The position numbers and the translations under genes were made by a program. Positions 7,381 through 15,510 of a DNA stretch of 64,000 nt are shown here, one piece after another (position 1 is the first letter of the stretch; every line of letters begins with the position of its first letter). The stretch lies in the NCBI RefSeq assembly GCF_000787715.1, contig NZ_BBPI01000070.1, positions 40,176 through 104,175 on the forward strand. The letters are read 5' to 3'. This stretch comes from Sphingomonas parapaucimobilis NBRC 15100. Lineage in GTDB: Bacteria; Pseudomonadota; Alphaproteobacteria; Sphingomonadales; Sphingomonadaceae. The notes beneath the pieces are model-generated. The model saw nothing but the letters and a program-made list of their open reading frames with translations. It was not told the origin of the DNA and made no database searches.

Positions 7381-7451
7381 TAACGAAAACCGTTATACAT
7401 GGCTTATCGTTACGGTCAAACGGAAACCGTTATCTTGCGTATTTTTCGTTA
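7381..7451. promoter_or_regulatory. operator region with four CGTTA half-sites
   Basis: CGTTA occurs at 7391, 7408, 7428 and 7447 (spacing 17, 20 and 19 bases). Two copies form palindromes: TAACG-AAAAC-CGTTA at 7381-7395 and AACGG-AAA-CCGTT at 7419-7431. The block lies between the divergent small-gene operon (start 7310) and the HTH regulator gene (start 7470). It is probably where that regulator binds to control both directions. Confidence 0.6.
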
Positions 7452-7469
7452 TTCCGGTATTCCACCAAT

Positions 7470-7715
7470 ATGTTGACTCCCGAAACGTGTCGCGCCGGAA
7501 GGGCGCTTGTCGGTATGTCTCAGGAAGAGTTAGCGGCAGCCGCGAACCTGGGGCCGTCAACGGTTCGAAACTTCGAGGCGAAGCGGTCTACGCCGATCGC
7601 AAATAACTTGGCGGCTATGCAGGGCGTGCTCGAAGCTGTTGGCGTGCAGTTCCTGGCCAACGGGGAGGCAACATCTGGCGGTGTCGGTGTGCGGCTGCGA
7701 ACGCGGGCTATTTGA
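7470..7715 (+). CDS. XRE/Cro-type HTH transcriptional regulator
   Basis: 81 residues: [23 protein letters not shown] and so on, with the classic Cro/C1 helix-turn-helix ([21 protein letters not shown]). The whole protein is little more than the DNA-binding domain. No ribosome binding site is visible upstream, so the transcript may be leaderless. The adjacent repeated CGTTA half-sites suggest it represses itself and the divergent operon. It is a typical element or phage lysogeny-type regulator. Confidence 0.85.
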   Translation: MLTPETCRAGRALVGMSQEELAAAANLGPSTVRNFEAKRSTPIANNLAAMQGVLEAVGVQFLANGEATSGGVGVRLRTRAI

Positions 7716-7831
7716 GCCTAAATTCCAGGCTCACTCTGATTGCTTGGCTGCCGACGTGATGTCGAAGGTATTTTATCGAGACTGCCGTCTATCCTCGCTC
7801 TTGCTATCGGACGTTTGATTCGCAATCCTAT

Positions 7832-8899
7832 GTGGAAGGGCCACATTCATCTATTCCACTAATGGAAAGCAAGCTGGCTGCCACGATTTGCGAGGCCGTA
7901 ATCATGCGGAATTGTTTGGCCGGTCTCTGGGAAAAAATGCGAAACTCATGCGGCGAGCAAGGCGATGGGCAAATTGATGCCGATGGCATAGCCGACGATT
8001 CATCGACTAATATTGGTAGCAACAGCGTAAAGTTTTTAGTCGATTTAGCCTCCGAGTCGTTCAAGAGGCAGCTGGAGCTTGATGAATCAGTTTGGAGGTC
8101 TCTGCCATTCTTTGCGGCGACATTTGCATTTGTGGCAACAATCATAGGAAAATCTTCGGAAGACGTTCCCCGATGGGGTGAAAGCTTATCGGGGAACGTG
8201 GCGTTTATTATGCTAATGTTTTCTGTAAGTAGCCTTGCTTGGGCGCTTCGATGGTTTTGGGTCGTAATTCGTCCCAGAGAATATGAATACCCCGCACCTG
8301 ATAGCAAGGTGATGGAGTACGCGGTCGGCATACGTCAATTTTATGCCGACTCCGGCGTATCCGACCCCGAGCGGCTTGATGAAAAGACGCTTGGAGAGTT
8401 GAGGCTCTTTATGATTGACCAATATGGAAGTGCGTCAACGACCAATCTTAGGCACAATGCGGTCAAGCTGAAAGCTCGGCCGAAAGTGCTCCTTTTTATG
8501 CTCCTCGGCTTCGCCCTCGCCTTCGTCTGCGAAGCGATTATATTCATTGGTACGCACGTGGGCGCTCAGCCTGTCGAGCAAGGAGTTGCAACGGATGGCA
8601 CAACCACCAAACCCGACGCGGCCGCCACCAGCGGCAAACAATCCTCCCGCGCCTCAGAGGCCCGAACGCCCAAAATCACAGTTGGTGAAAGAGGGGGCCA
8701 GCTTTTGGGGCGCGAGTTCCAGGCCGGACATCAGGAGCAAGCCGTGAGCCGATCCCGCACTCCGGTGCCGCCCCCCAGTTCAAGCGATACTAGGCCGCAA
8801 AGGCCGCTGCCGCCGCTGCCCCAGGTGATCGCGAAAGACAGGTCCCTTAACGAAGGCGCGAATCCCCCCATTCCTGCTCCATCAGGAAAGAAGGATTGA
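7832..8899 (+). CDS. membrane protein with proline-rich cytoplasmic tail
   Basis: 355 residues from GTG 7832; ATG 7862 or 7904 are possible starts and none has a strong ribosome binding site. A helix with FKRQLELDESVWRSLPFF leads into two closely spaced membrane segments (about residues 92-108 and 124-144). A third segment lies near 219-240. The last 110 residues are Pro/Ser/Arg rich and end SGKKD. Two close membrane helices preceded by an amphipathic helix recall SLATT-type membrane proteins of conflict systems, but this is only a resemblance. Low GC. The gene overlaps functionally with the next: its final KKD codons provide the Shine-Dalgarno for the following ORF. Confidence 0.65.
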   Translation: MEGPHSSIPLMESKLAATICEAVIMRNCLAGLWEKMRNSCGEQGDGQIDADGIADDSSTNIGSNSVKFLVDLASESFKRQLELDESVWRSLPFFAATFAFVATIIGKSSEDVPRWGESLSGNVAFIMLMFSVSSLAWALRWFWVVIRPREYEYPAPDSKVMEYAVGIRQFYADSGVSDPERLDEKTLGELRLFMIDQYGSASTTNLRHNAVKLKARPKVLLFMLLGFALAFVCEAIIFIGTHVGAQPVEQGVATDGTTTKPDAAATSGKQSSRASEARTPKITVGERGGQLLGREFQAGHQEQAVSRSRTPVPPPSSSDTRPQRPLPPLPQVIAKDRSLNEGANPPIPAPSGKKD

Positions 8900-8902
8900 T
8901 CA

Positions 8903-9079
8903 ATGGCCAAAAAGCCCATCACGCCGCCGGGCAACGTTAGCGCTCGTCCTGCCCGCCCTATTCCGCCGCCGCTGCAAACTTTGATGAGGCGCCAAGGCGG
9001 AGTGATCGCCAATTCGTCACCGCCTCGTGAAACGGATCAGGCGGTCGTTCGGAAAGTAAGGGATCGCAAGAAGGACTAG
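8903..9079 (+). CDS. tiny basic proline-rich protein
   Basis: 58 residues: MAKKPITPPGNVSARPARP and so on, ending VRDRKKD. ATG 8903 is 7 bases after AAGGA contributed by the end of the upstream gene. It resembles the C-terminal tail of the 355-residue protein (proline-rich, ending KKD) and the next tiny ORF, suggesting duplication of a tail module. Function unknown. Confidence 0.55.
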   Translation: MAKKPITPPGNVSARPARPIPPPLQTLMRRQGGVIANSSPPRETDQAVVRKVRDRKKD

Positions 9080-9081
9080 TC

Positions 9082-9231
9082 ATGGCTAAAGATCAGCCGA
9101 ATAAGCCAGCGGCAGCGGCCCAAAATCCGGTGCGGCCTGCCAAACCGAGCCCCCAATACGTGGCTAAATTGCGGGATGGTTACGAGACGAAAGATCAGCG
9201 ATCGTCGCGCGATCACGACAAGAAAGCATGA
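9082..9231 (+). CDS. tiny basic protein
   Basis: 49 residues starting MAKDQPNKPAAAAQNPVRPA and ending HDKKA. ATG 9082 follows AAGGA made by the KKD codons of the preceding ORF, the same arrangement as one gene earlier. It is likely translated by coupling. No domain recognised. Confidence 0.5.
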   Translation: MAKDQPNKPAAAAQNPVRPAKPSPQYVAKLRDGYETKDQRSSRDHDKKA

Positions 9232-9238
9232 GGTAAGT

Positions 9239-9736
9239 ATGCCAGAAGCCTATTTTTCTCCGGCAAGTGTCGGGGAGGTGCTTCCTGCTGAAAAACTGCG
9301 GCCGGGCATGCTGGCATACATGGCAGGCCAAAGTCAGCCGATACTATGCGTGGCGCTTACAGACGAAGGTCGTGGCTGGTTCGAGCTGGGTGGCGAGCGG
9401 GCGTCAACGATTTGGGTAGCCGAATACGAGGATGGGACCGTGTGGACCATTCCAGAATGGAGGCTCGAGGTTGACCCTACATCGATGATCGACGCGCAAT
9501 TTGCATCGCTGCTGAAAGGTTGTGCGTTTCGGCACGGGGGGCGAGCTGGTTTGATCGGGCAATTACATAGCAACCGTGGCTTCGCTACCCTTCTTCCCGT
9601 TGGTGAAGATGGAGACTCATCCAAGCTGCCAGCTGGCGAGCACAAAGCCTATTTTTCACGCTGGCGAATTGTCATCTCTACGCCGACCGGTGATTTGACC
9701 ATCGTTGACGATGAAGGACGAGCGCAAAAGCAGTAG
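9239..9736 (+). CDS. hypothetical protein
   Basis: 165 residues starting MPEAYFSPASVGEVLPAEKL. ATG 9239 was chosen over the longer frame (9176) because GAGGT lies 4 bases upstream and the extension overlaps the previous ORF. The protein appears to be mainly beta-structured, with no signal or membrane segment. It ends the plus-strand group 7832-9736. Function unknown. Confidence 0.65.
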   Translation: MPEAYFSPASVGEVLPAEKLRPGMLAYMAGQSQPILCVALTDEGRGWFELGGERASTIWVAEYEDGTVWTIPEWRLEVDPTSMIDAQFASLLKGCAFRHGGRAGLIGQLHSNRGFATLLPVGEDGDSSKLPAGEHKAYFSRWRIVISTPTGDLTIVDDEGRAQKQ

Positions 9737-9749
9737 GTGTTGCCTGTTT

Positions 9750-9902
9750 GCGGTGGTGTCCACTACCGCAGACAAAGACCTTTCGTCTTTGAATTTGGAC
9801 TGGCTTAAAAATTCGCTACTAGGCTTAGCGAATTGGCTTGCGTCAAATTTATTTCGCCAAGTCGCTGAGGGGGGTATGGCGTATTCGCCTGACCTCAGCG
9901 AC
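9750..9902. other. candidate origin of transfer (oriT): four consecutive inverted repeats
   Basis: Four inverted repeats follow one another just upstream of the MobV relaxase gene. They are GCGGTGGTG/CACTACCGC (9750-9769, one mismatch); CAAAGAC/GTCTTTG (9773-9791); AATTCGCTA/TAGCGAATT (9810-9834); and GTCGCTGAGG/CCTCAGCGAC (9861-9902), the last with a nested GGCG-tatt-CGCC. GGGGTATG is repeated at 9871 and 9917. MobV origins usually lie directly upstream of the relaxase gene and contain inverted repeats. The first one or two could instead be a terminator for the upstream gene. The nick site is not identified. Confidence 0.6.
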
Positions 9903-9928
9903 CATATTGCCACAGCGGGGTATGTGGC

Positions 9929-11086
9929 ATGGCAAAGCACTATGGCGTTCTGACGTTCGACAATCGCGGTCCCATCAAGTCGTGGGAGCGGATGACGTCG
10001 ATTCAGCGGCACAATGCACGGGCAGAAGAACTGCCGCATTGTGATCCAGAAGCACCGGAGCCTGAATTTTTGAAGGGTTCCGAAAGACTGGTCGAGGACG
10101 CGCAATGCGAATTGTGCTCGCGCGGGCTCGACCCGCAAGCTCTTCGGGCTAACGGCGTCATCGCCCATGAGGTCATCCTGACCGCATCGCACGAGTATTT
10201 CGCACAGGGCGACGAAGCGGAGCGAGACCGGCGCCTGTGGCATTGGGTTGCCCGCGCTTATCTGGCTGCGATCAAGATCTGGCGGAAAGTGACCATCGTG
10301 CAGATGGTGCTCCACCTCGACGAATACACGCCGCATATTCATGTCGTCCTCATGCCGCTGGTCAAGAAGGTGTTCGGGCGGCGGCCGGACGATGGCGAGC
10401 GCTGGACGCTGAACGGGCGCGAGATCACCGGTCCTGGCGAGTTCCAGCGGGCGCACGATGAATACGCGACTGAGATGAAGCCCCTGGGATTGGAGCGCGG
10501 CGTGTCGGGCAGCGGTCGCAAATACCGGCCGTTCGCGGAAAAGGCCGCTGAGATGGACGAGCAATGCAAGCGGGCGGCGGCGGCAGAGGCCGACGCCGTG
10601 AAGGCGAGGGAAGAGTCGGAAAAGGCTGAGCAGGCCCGAGCGGCGCAATGGGCGGACGAGTTCGACCGGCTGAAGCGTGATCGGCTCGAACTGGAGGAGG
10701 GGCAGCGCCTGTTGAAGGTCGAACAGGCCAAGGTTCGTGCCGATATGCTCCGCCAGGAGGTGACGAGGCGGGCGCTGGCATCGAAAGAGGCGAATTTGAC
10801 CAAAATGTCGGCGCAGTTGGCCGCATCGCACGATAAAGCCGCCGCCGCGCTGGCTGAAGCCGATCGGATTAGGGTGGAGGCACAGCGGGCATTGGCGGCA
10901 GCACTGAAGGTTCGGGCGCATGCCGATACGCTGATGGCCTTGGCTAACGATATGGAAACGGCCCGCGTGATCCAGGCGCGTGACGCTGTAAGGGCTCAGG
11001 CCGACTGTGTGGACGAGGCGCTGGAGGATGCGGACCTCGGCAATCAGTTGACGCTTCTGGACCGCATCCGGCCGCGCGCGCGCTGA
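9929..11086 (+). CDS. MobV-family relaxase (Pre/Mob plasmid recombination-mobilization protein)
   Basis: 385 residues. The N-terminal relaxase domain starts MAKHYGVLTFDNRG and contains HNAR (28-31), HEVILTASHEYF (80-91) and the metal-binding motif HLDEYTPHIHVVLMP (129-143), i.e. H-x-D-E-x2-P-H-x-H, diagnostic for MobV enzymes. Residues about 200-350 are a long Ala/Glu/Arg coiled coil, typical of Pre proteins. The enzyme nicks oriT and starts mobilization using another element's conjugation machinery. No mating-pair or coupling genes are present in the element, so transfer would be by mobilization. The structured region at 9750-9902 is its likely target. Confidence 0.88.
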   Translation: MAKHYGVLTFDNRGPIKSWERMTSIQRHNARAEELPHCDPEAPEPEFLKGSERLVEDAQCELCSRGLDPQALRANGVIAHEVILTASHEYFAQGDEAERDRRLWHWVARAYLAAIKIWRKVTIVQMVLHLDEYTPHIHVVLMPLVKKVFGRRPDDGERWTLNGREITGPGEFQRAHDEYATEMKPLGLERGVSGSGRKYRPFAEKAAEMDEQCKRAAAAEADAVKAREESEKAEQARAAQWADEFDRLKRDRLELEEGQRLLKVEQAKVRADMLRQEVTRRALASKEANLTKMSAQLAASHDKAAAALAEADRIRVEAQRALAAALKVRAHADTLMALANDMETARVIQARDAVRAQADCVDEALEDADLGNQLTLLDRIRPRAR

Positions 11087-11119
11087 ACGCCGAACAGAGG
11101 TGTTGGACCCGGGGGAGAG

Positions 11120-11389
11120 TTGCCATATTATGAGGGCGTGAATCTCACCCCCATCATCGTCACCTCGATCAGCATAGCGCTATACAGGGGCGTGGTAGCC
11201 CCGAGCATTTCGAAATATCGAATGTGGCGGGACGGCCCCCGCGTCAGGACCGCTCGTCGGAATTGGCGAGGCGTTTACGTCCCTGACCTCACCATCAAGC
11301 GGATTGAACGCCTGTGCATCGCCCTTGTTGTGGGGGCTATCCTTTTTGGTGTCGCGGTCTGCTGGACCGTTATGGTTCGGCCCGGGTAA
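11120..11389 (+). CDS. small membrane protein
   Basis: 89 residues from TTG 11120, with a GGGGGAG sequence just upstream; GTG 11138 is an alternative start. Two hydrophobic segments (about residues 9-30 and 65-85) flank a very basic loop. It sits between the relaxase gene and the convergent late-type operon. No family recognised; a role in mobilization or as a holin-like protein is conceivable but unsupported. Confidence 0.45.
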   Translation: MPYYEGVNLTPIIVTSISIALYRGVVAPSISKYRMWRDGPRVRTARRNWRGVYVPDLTIKRIERLCIALVVGAILFGVAVCWTVMVRPG

Positions 11390-11418
11390 ACTTGGCGCCG
11401 ATAGAAGATCGATGCGGC

Positions 11419-14400
11419 TTATTGCCCTTGCTTCGGACTGGTTACGTAGTTGCCCGCTTGGTTGACGCTGCTGACCCACGGCGCGTTGAACATCATCCCC
11501 AGCCGCTTCGGACGCGACGCTTCCACCAGTGCCTGCCAATCGACATAGCGGCCCATCAGGTCATCGACTGACGAAAGCGCAGCACGCGGATTGGTGTCGA
11601 ACAGGAACGGCGCTAACGCTTCCGCCTTCGCCTCAGCCTGTTTCCCCATCCCCAGTGCCAGCCGATCGCGCGCCCACGTCCCGGCGACGCGGGCAACTGT
11701 GCCGGGCAGCGAAGCCCCTCCAGTCGCCAGCGCGGCGCCCGCGTGCAGCGAGCCCTCCAGCAACGGGCTGGTCGAGAAATTGGCATCCGCAATCTGGTTG
11801 CGGGCCGTTCGCGAGTTGCCCAGGATGGCGTTGGTCGTCTGCTGCAAGCCGCCCTCGATGTCCCGAGTACGCAGGAGGCGCGGCACGTTCGCATTGCTGT
11901 CGTACAGTGTGTCGAGCCGCGAACGAATGGCTGGCGTGCCCAATGTCGCTTCGAACGGGTTGGCATTGTCACGCACACCAGCAGCGCGCTTCAGAAGTGA
12001 GTTCTGAAAGCCAAGCCGCATCTGCCCAAGGTGTTCCGGCGTCTGCCGGCCAACCTGCACCGCAAGCTGATCGGTAGGGAGCGTATAGGCGTCCTGTCCC
12101 CGAATGAGCGCATCACGCGACGCGACCGGCCCCTGATACACGCCTCGCGCCTGGGCATAGGCCGGGTTCAGGCGGTCCAACTCCGACAACAGGTTGTTCT
12201 TCACGCCGTTCTGTGCGCGCCCGGCCTCATCAAGGTTCAGTCGGTTGGTGATCGGGTTACGGTACTGCTCCAGCACGTCGTCCATGCCGCGCTTCACATA
12301 GTCGAGCGTCTGCGTGGTGTACCCAGGCTGACGCGTGGCTTCCCCGGCGCGCGGGGCGGCATTGAACGACGCCTCTGCCTGGCGCAGGCCCTCACGGGCG
12401 TTTTCAACGCGTGTGCGAGCGCTGTCTAGGCTCCCCGCCGGGCTATTGCGTGCCTCCCGATACGCCGCCTGCGCCGCATCAAGATCAGCGCGGGCGCGGG
12501 CTACGGCGTCGATCTGCTGCGTCGGAGCCGGGTTCAGCCGAACAATGCCGTCAGCGTCCTGCACAAAACCCATTTCCATCGGGTTGCGGCGTTCATTCGC
12601 GGCGATCGTGCGCGCCCGACCGGTTGCACTACGCCCAAACGGCGTATTCAGAAGGCTTTCCAACTCAGGCGTCGACGTGACCGGCTGGCGGTATGCCTGC
12701 TCGTACAGCGGGGCCGCTGCCGTCTGCGCCTGACGGGTCAGGTCGTCACTCATCTGCGGGATGTTGGCGGACGGTCCTAGGTCACGCTCCACCGAACTGA
12801 CGAAGCGGTCATACTGCCCTCGGTTACGCGGGATCAGCGCATCTTCCGCGATCTGGGACGCGGCAGGCGAACGGCGCACCGCAGCACCGCCAAGTTCACG
12901 CAAGGCAGGGTTCGTGTCGACCAGCGCCATGGGGATGCCGAGGTCAGCAGCTTCCGTCAGTGGCGTGCGGATGTTGTCCGCGCCGATGCGGTTGATGGTG
13001 TTCGCGGCGATCGTGTCCGCAGCGCTCAGCGGGGCTGCGGAGGGCAGGGGCGCGCGACCAAAATAGGTGCGCACCGCATTGGTCGCGGCCTGCCCAGGTT
13101 GAGTGCGGATCGCTGCGCCGATGCCGGAGGAAATTCCGCGGCCTGCCAGATTGCCAGCCACCCCGCCAACCGCGCCGATGCCTGCCCCAAGGAAGCGATT
13201 GTCATTGTTCTGGCCTGCACCAGACAGGGTGCCGAACGCGATGTCACCGGCAAGGCCGGGGGACGCGAACCGCGACGCCAAGCCCGTCGCGCGGCTAGCC
13301 ATTCCCAGACCGTACATTGCGCCGAACGTGCCCAATCCTTGCCCCGCGAGGGCTGCGTAAGGGTGCGCAGCAAATGCGCCCTGCTTGCGGGCGTTTAAGT
13401 CCGCTAGGTCGCCACCGCCGAGCATGCTGGTAATCTCGTCGGAGGTCCCGCCCAGCACACCGTCAATTGCGGACATGGCACCGATGCCCACGGGCGATGT
13501 TGCGATGTCCTCCCATCCACTGGTGGGCACGTCGCGCGCGCTGTCGAACAGCGAACCCTTGTACTGAGGATGCGCACGGAGCCACTGCCCAGCTTGAGCC
13601 ACACGGGCAGGATCAAGTTCGCCATATCCGGCGGCGCGCGACAGGGTGTTGAGCGTCTCGATGTCTGCGCCTTTGCGCAGCAGCTCGGTCAGCGACTGCT
13701 CGAGCGCGGGATTCCGCTCGGTTTTCTGGCCGCCCGAGGCGAGCTGTGGGGTGCCAAGAGACGGAGCCCCGATCAATTCGGGACGCTCTGGCGTCGTGTC
13801 GTGCGGGATCGGGTTGCCGTTATAATCTAGCTGCTGTTGCTTGCGGCCGAGAACGCGTTCCGACAGTTCCTGAAACCGCCCGCCTGGATGTTCCCCAACC
13901 ACATCCATGGGGTTCAAGCCGTTGCGATCGGCAATTCCCTTGTAGCGCACACGATCGGCGATCAGCGACTGATTGAGCTGCGCCATCCGGTTCGCCATCT
14001 CCTCGCGAAGGCGGTGGCGGAACTCAGGGCGGAAGGTGCCGCCGTTACCCAACTGCTTTTGAAGGTTCGCAACCTTCTGATTTGCCCAGGTATCCGCCCC
14101 CGCAACTGACGCCTGCTCGCTTTCGCGAACGACGCTGTTCGGGTCCATCACTTTGGCGTACGCATAGATCAAATCTAGATCGCCAGCCGAATCCGGCTTG
14201 GATCCTAATCCCGCCGCATAGCCGGGAAGGGCCTGCATGTACGCCTTGTATGACGGCAACGTCTCGTAGCTGTTACGAAGCTCAGCGGCCTGTGATTTTG
14301 TCGAATTGCGCTCGCGCTGACCGTATTCCAGATTGGCCAGACGGAGCCGCTCTTTCTCATTCGCAGCTGCCCGATCTGCCGCCGCCGCCGCCCGTGCCGC

Positions 14401-14538
14401 CGCGTCGGCCGCGCGATCATCCCGCCTATCCGCCCGCTCATCTCGACGCACTGCCAGCGGGTCGCGGTTGGTCGTGAACGTGTTGAACGGGTTGTTTGCA
14501 CCAGCGTCATCGAACTGGTCGAAAGGGTTCTTCTGCAT
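11419..14538 (-). CDS. large phage internal-virion/DNA-ejection-like protein
   Basis: 1039 residues from ATG 14538, which overlaps the upstream stop as TGATG. Order: Asn/Phe-rich N-terminus; basic Ala/Arg helix (28-75); a soluble domain (about 80-240) containing YAYAKVMDPNSVVRESE and ADRVRYKGIADRNGLNP, a combination I know from podovirus-type internal virion and DNA-transfer proteins; a Gly/Ala-rich stretch (350-480) with glycine-zipper repeats that could insert in membranes; then helical coiled-coil regions (about 690-740). Such proteins are ejected to help DNA cross the cell envelope. Here no capsid or portal genes accompany it. Family call is by motif memory; function is inference. Confidence 0.7.
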   Translation of the reverse strand: MQKNPFDQFDDAGANNPFNTFTTNRDPLAVRRDERADRRDDRAADAAARAAAAADRAAANEKERLRLANLEYGQRERNSTKSQAAELRNSYETLPSYKAYMQALPGYAAGLGSKPDSAGDLDLIYAYAKVMDPNSVVRESEQASVAGADTWANQKVANLQKQLGNGGTFRPEFRHRLREEMANRMAQLNQSLIADRVRYKGIADRNGLNPMDVVGEHPGGRFQELSERVLGRKQQQLDYNGNPIPHDTTPERPELIGAPSLGTPQLASGGQKTERNPALEQSLTELLRKGADIETLNTLSRAAGYGELDPARVAQAGQWLRAHPQYKGSLFDSARDVPTSGWEDIATSPVGIGAMSAIDGVLGGTSDEITSMLGGGDLADLNARKQGAFAAHPYAALAGQGLGTFGAMYGLGMASRATGLASRFASPGLAGDIAFGTLSGAGQNNDNRFLGAGIGAVGGVAGNLAGRGISSGIGAAIRTQPGQAATNAVRTYFGRAPLPSAAPLSAADTIAANTINRIGADNIRTPLTEAADLGIPMALVDTNPALRELGGAAVRRSPAASQIAEDALIPRNRGQYDRFVSSVERDLGPSANIPQMSDDLTRQAQTAAAPLYEQAYRQPVTSTPELESLLNTPFGRSATGRARTIAANERRNPMEMGFVQDADGIVRLNPAPTQQIDAVARARADLDAAQAAYREARNSPAGSLDSARTRVENAREGLRQAEASFNAAPRAGEATRQPGYTTQTLDYVKRGMDDVLEQYRNPITNRLNLDEAGRAQNGVKNNLLSELDRLNPAYAQARGVYQGPVASRDALIRGQDAYTLPTDQLAVQVGRQTPEHLGQMRLGFQNSLLKRAAGVRDNANPFEATLGTPAIRSRLDTLYDSNANVPRLLRTRDIEGGLQQTTNAILGNSRTARNQIADANFSTSPLLEGSLHAGAALATGGASLPGTVARVAGTWARDRLALGMGKQAEAKAEALAPFLFDTNPRAALSSVDDLMGRYVDWQALVEASRPKRLGMMFNAPWVSSVNQAGNYVTSPKQGQ

Positions 14539-14795
14539 CAACGCGCTCCGACCGTTCCGCGACGGCCAAAATAGGGGACGCGGCCATAGCCGGGCAGCGT
14601 CACGTGGATATGATCGCCCTCGTTCAACAGGCGGGCGCTGGGGCCGTAGTAGCTGCGCAGCGCGGCCATGTTGGTGCCTGCATAGTCGACGCCATCGCCA
14701 GACAGGTGGCTGCTGTTCGACACGCCGCCCACCAGACGGTTACCCTCGACCGTGCGACGCCCGCTGGTCATCGTGCCAGGCGCTTTGAATGGGTC
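14538..14795 (-). CDS. M15-like peptidase domain, probably expressed by +1 frameshift from the upstream gene
   Basis: The domain (from GAC 14795: [20 protein letters not shown] and onward) has the M15 signature [11 protein letters not shown] and GDHIHV, i.e. zinc-binding H, D and H, plus [15 protein letters not shown] typical of phage-associated members. The only ATG (14771, giving 77 residues) has no ribosome binding site and would remove the conserved start of the domain. The preceding 238-residue gene ends TTT-CCC-TGA-C; a +1 slip on CCC joins it in frame to give a 323-residue product. M15 enzymes cut peptidoglycan peptides, suiting entry through the wall. Start and expression mode are inferred. 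Confidence 0.65.
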   Translation of the reverse strand, partial: DPFKAPGTMTSGRRTVEGNRLVGGVSNSSHLSGDGVDYAGTNMAALRSYYGPSARLLNEGDHIHVTLPGYGRVPYFGRRGTVGAR

Positions 14796-14802
14796 AGGGA
14801 AA
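14793..14802 (-). promoter_or_regulatory. candidate programmed +1 frameshift site (TTT CCC TGA C)
   Basis: On the minus strand the 238-residue ORF terminates at CCC TGA. Slipping one base forward on the proline codon gives CCC-(T)-GAC-CCA-TTC, which continues through the whole M15-like domain to 14538. CCC followed by TGA is a known class of +1 slippery site in phage structural genes. Confidence 0.55.
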
Positions 14803-15510
14803 GGTCTGCGACCCGATCGGGGTCGCACCTCCCTGCAAGATGCGCTGCGATGCGCCCGCGCCGTACTTCTGATCGAACTGCGCCGCCAAGCCGGGGTTCT
14901 TGCGCAGATAATCAATTGCTCCAGCCGGAGGCGTAGATGCCGCTGGTTTCTGATTGAACGATCCGCGCGGCAAGAACGTCTTGGTCGGGTTACCCTGCGC
15001 ATCGAAGCCGTCGACAGCCGTCACGGGACCGGCCGCGACGTTGCCGAGGTACTGCTTGGCAGCTTCCGGCCCCAACTGCTGCTCGATGAAGCGGTAATCG
15101 TTCACCGTGTCGTTGTTGACCGGCTTCGGATGCGCCCGCTCCCACTCCTGCTGCGCCGTCCACTGCGCCATCTCGTCAGCCTGCTTCATGCGGTAGTCCT
15201 GAAGCTGCTGCTGACGCTGGCGGAACTGGTTGCTGGCGACAGCGTAGGGTGTACTGCCGCCATAGGCTGACGAAACGGCGTCACCGATCGAGCCGAGAAG
15301 CTGAACGCCCATCCCGCCGCGCGAGAAGAAGCCCTTATCCTCCGGTAACTGCGGCATAGCAGGCTGCGGACCCCCAATCGGGCCACCATAGCCCGGCGTC
15401 GCATAGTCCGGTTTCTGACCAAAGCCGCGGAAGAACATGCCACTCGGCTGCTGTCCAAGTGCGTTGGACACGGCGCCCAAATTGAAGGGGGGCATGATAC
15501 CGGGAAGCAT
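14794..15510 (-). CDS. phage virion-associated-like protein (N-terminal part of frameshift fusion)
   Basis: 238 residues, starting [20 protein letters not shown]. It contains Gly/Pro-rich stretches (38-55), a helical Gln-rich segment (90-120, [19 protein letters not shown]) and a C-terminal part with [18 protein letters not shown]. The start overlaps the stop of the gene upstream as TGATG, so translation is coupled. Its stop is the CCC-TGA site discussed separately. The overall style matches internal virion proteins of podovirus-like phages that carry a wall-degrading domain at one end. Function inferred from neighbours. Confidence 0.6.
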   Translation of the reverse strand: MLPGIMPPFNLGAVSNALGQQPSGMFFRGFGQKPDYATPGYGGPIGGPQPAMPQLPEDKGFFSRGGMGVQLLGSIGDAVSSAYGGSTPYAVASNQFRQRQQQLQDYRMKQADEMAQWTAQQEWERAHPKPVNNDTVNDYRFIEQQLGPEAAKQYLGNVAAGPVTAVDGFDAQGNPTKTFLPRGSFNQKPAASTPPAGAIDYLRKNPGLAAQFDQKYGAGASQRILQGGATPIGSQTFP

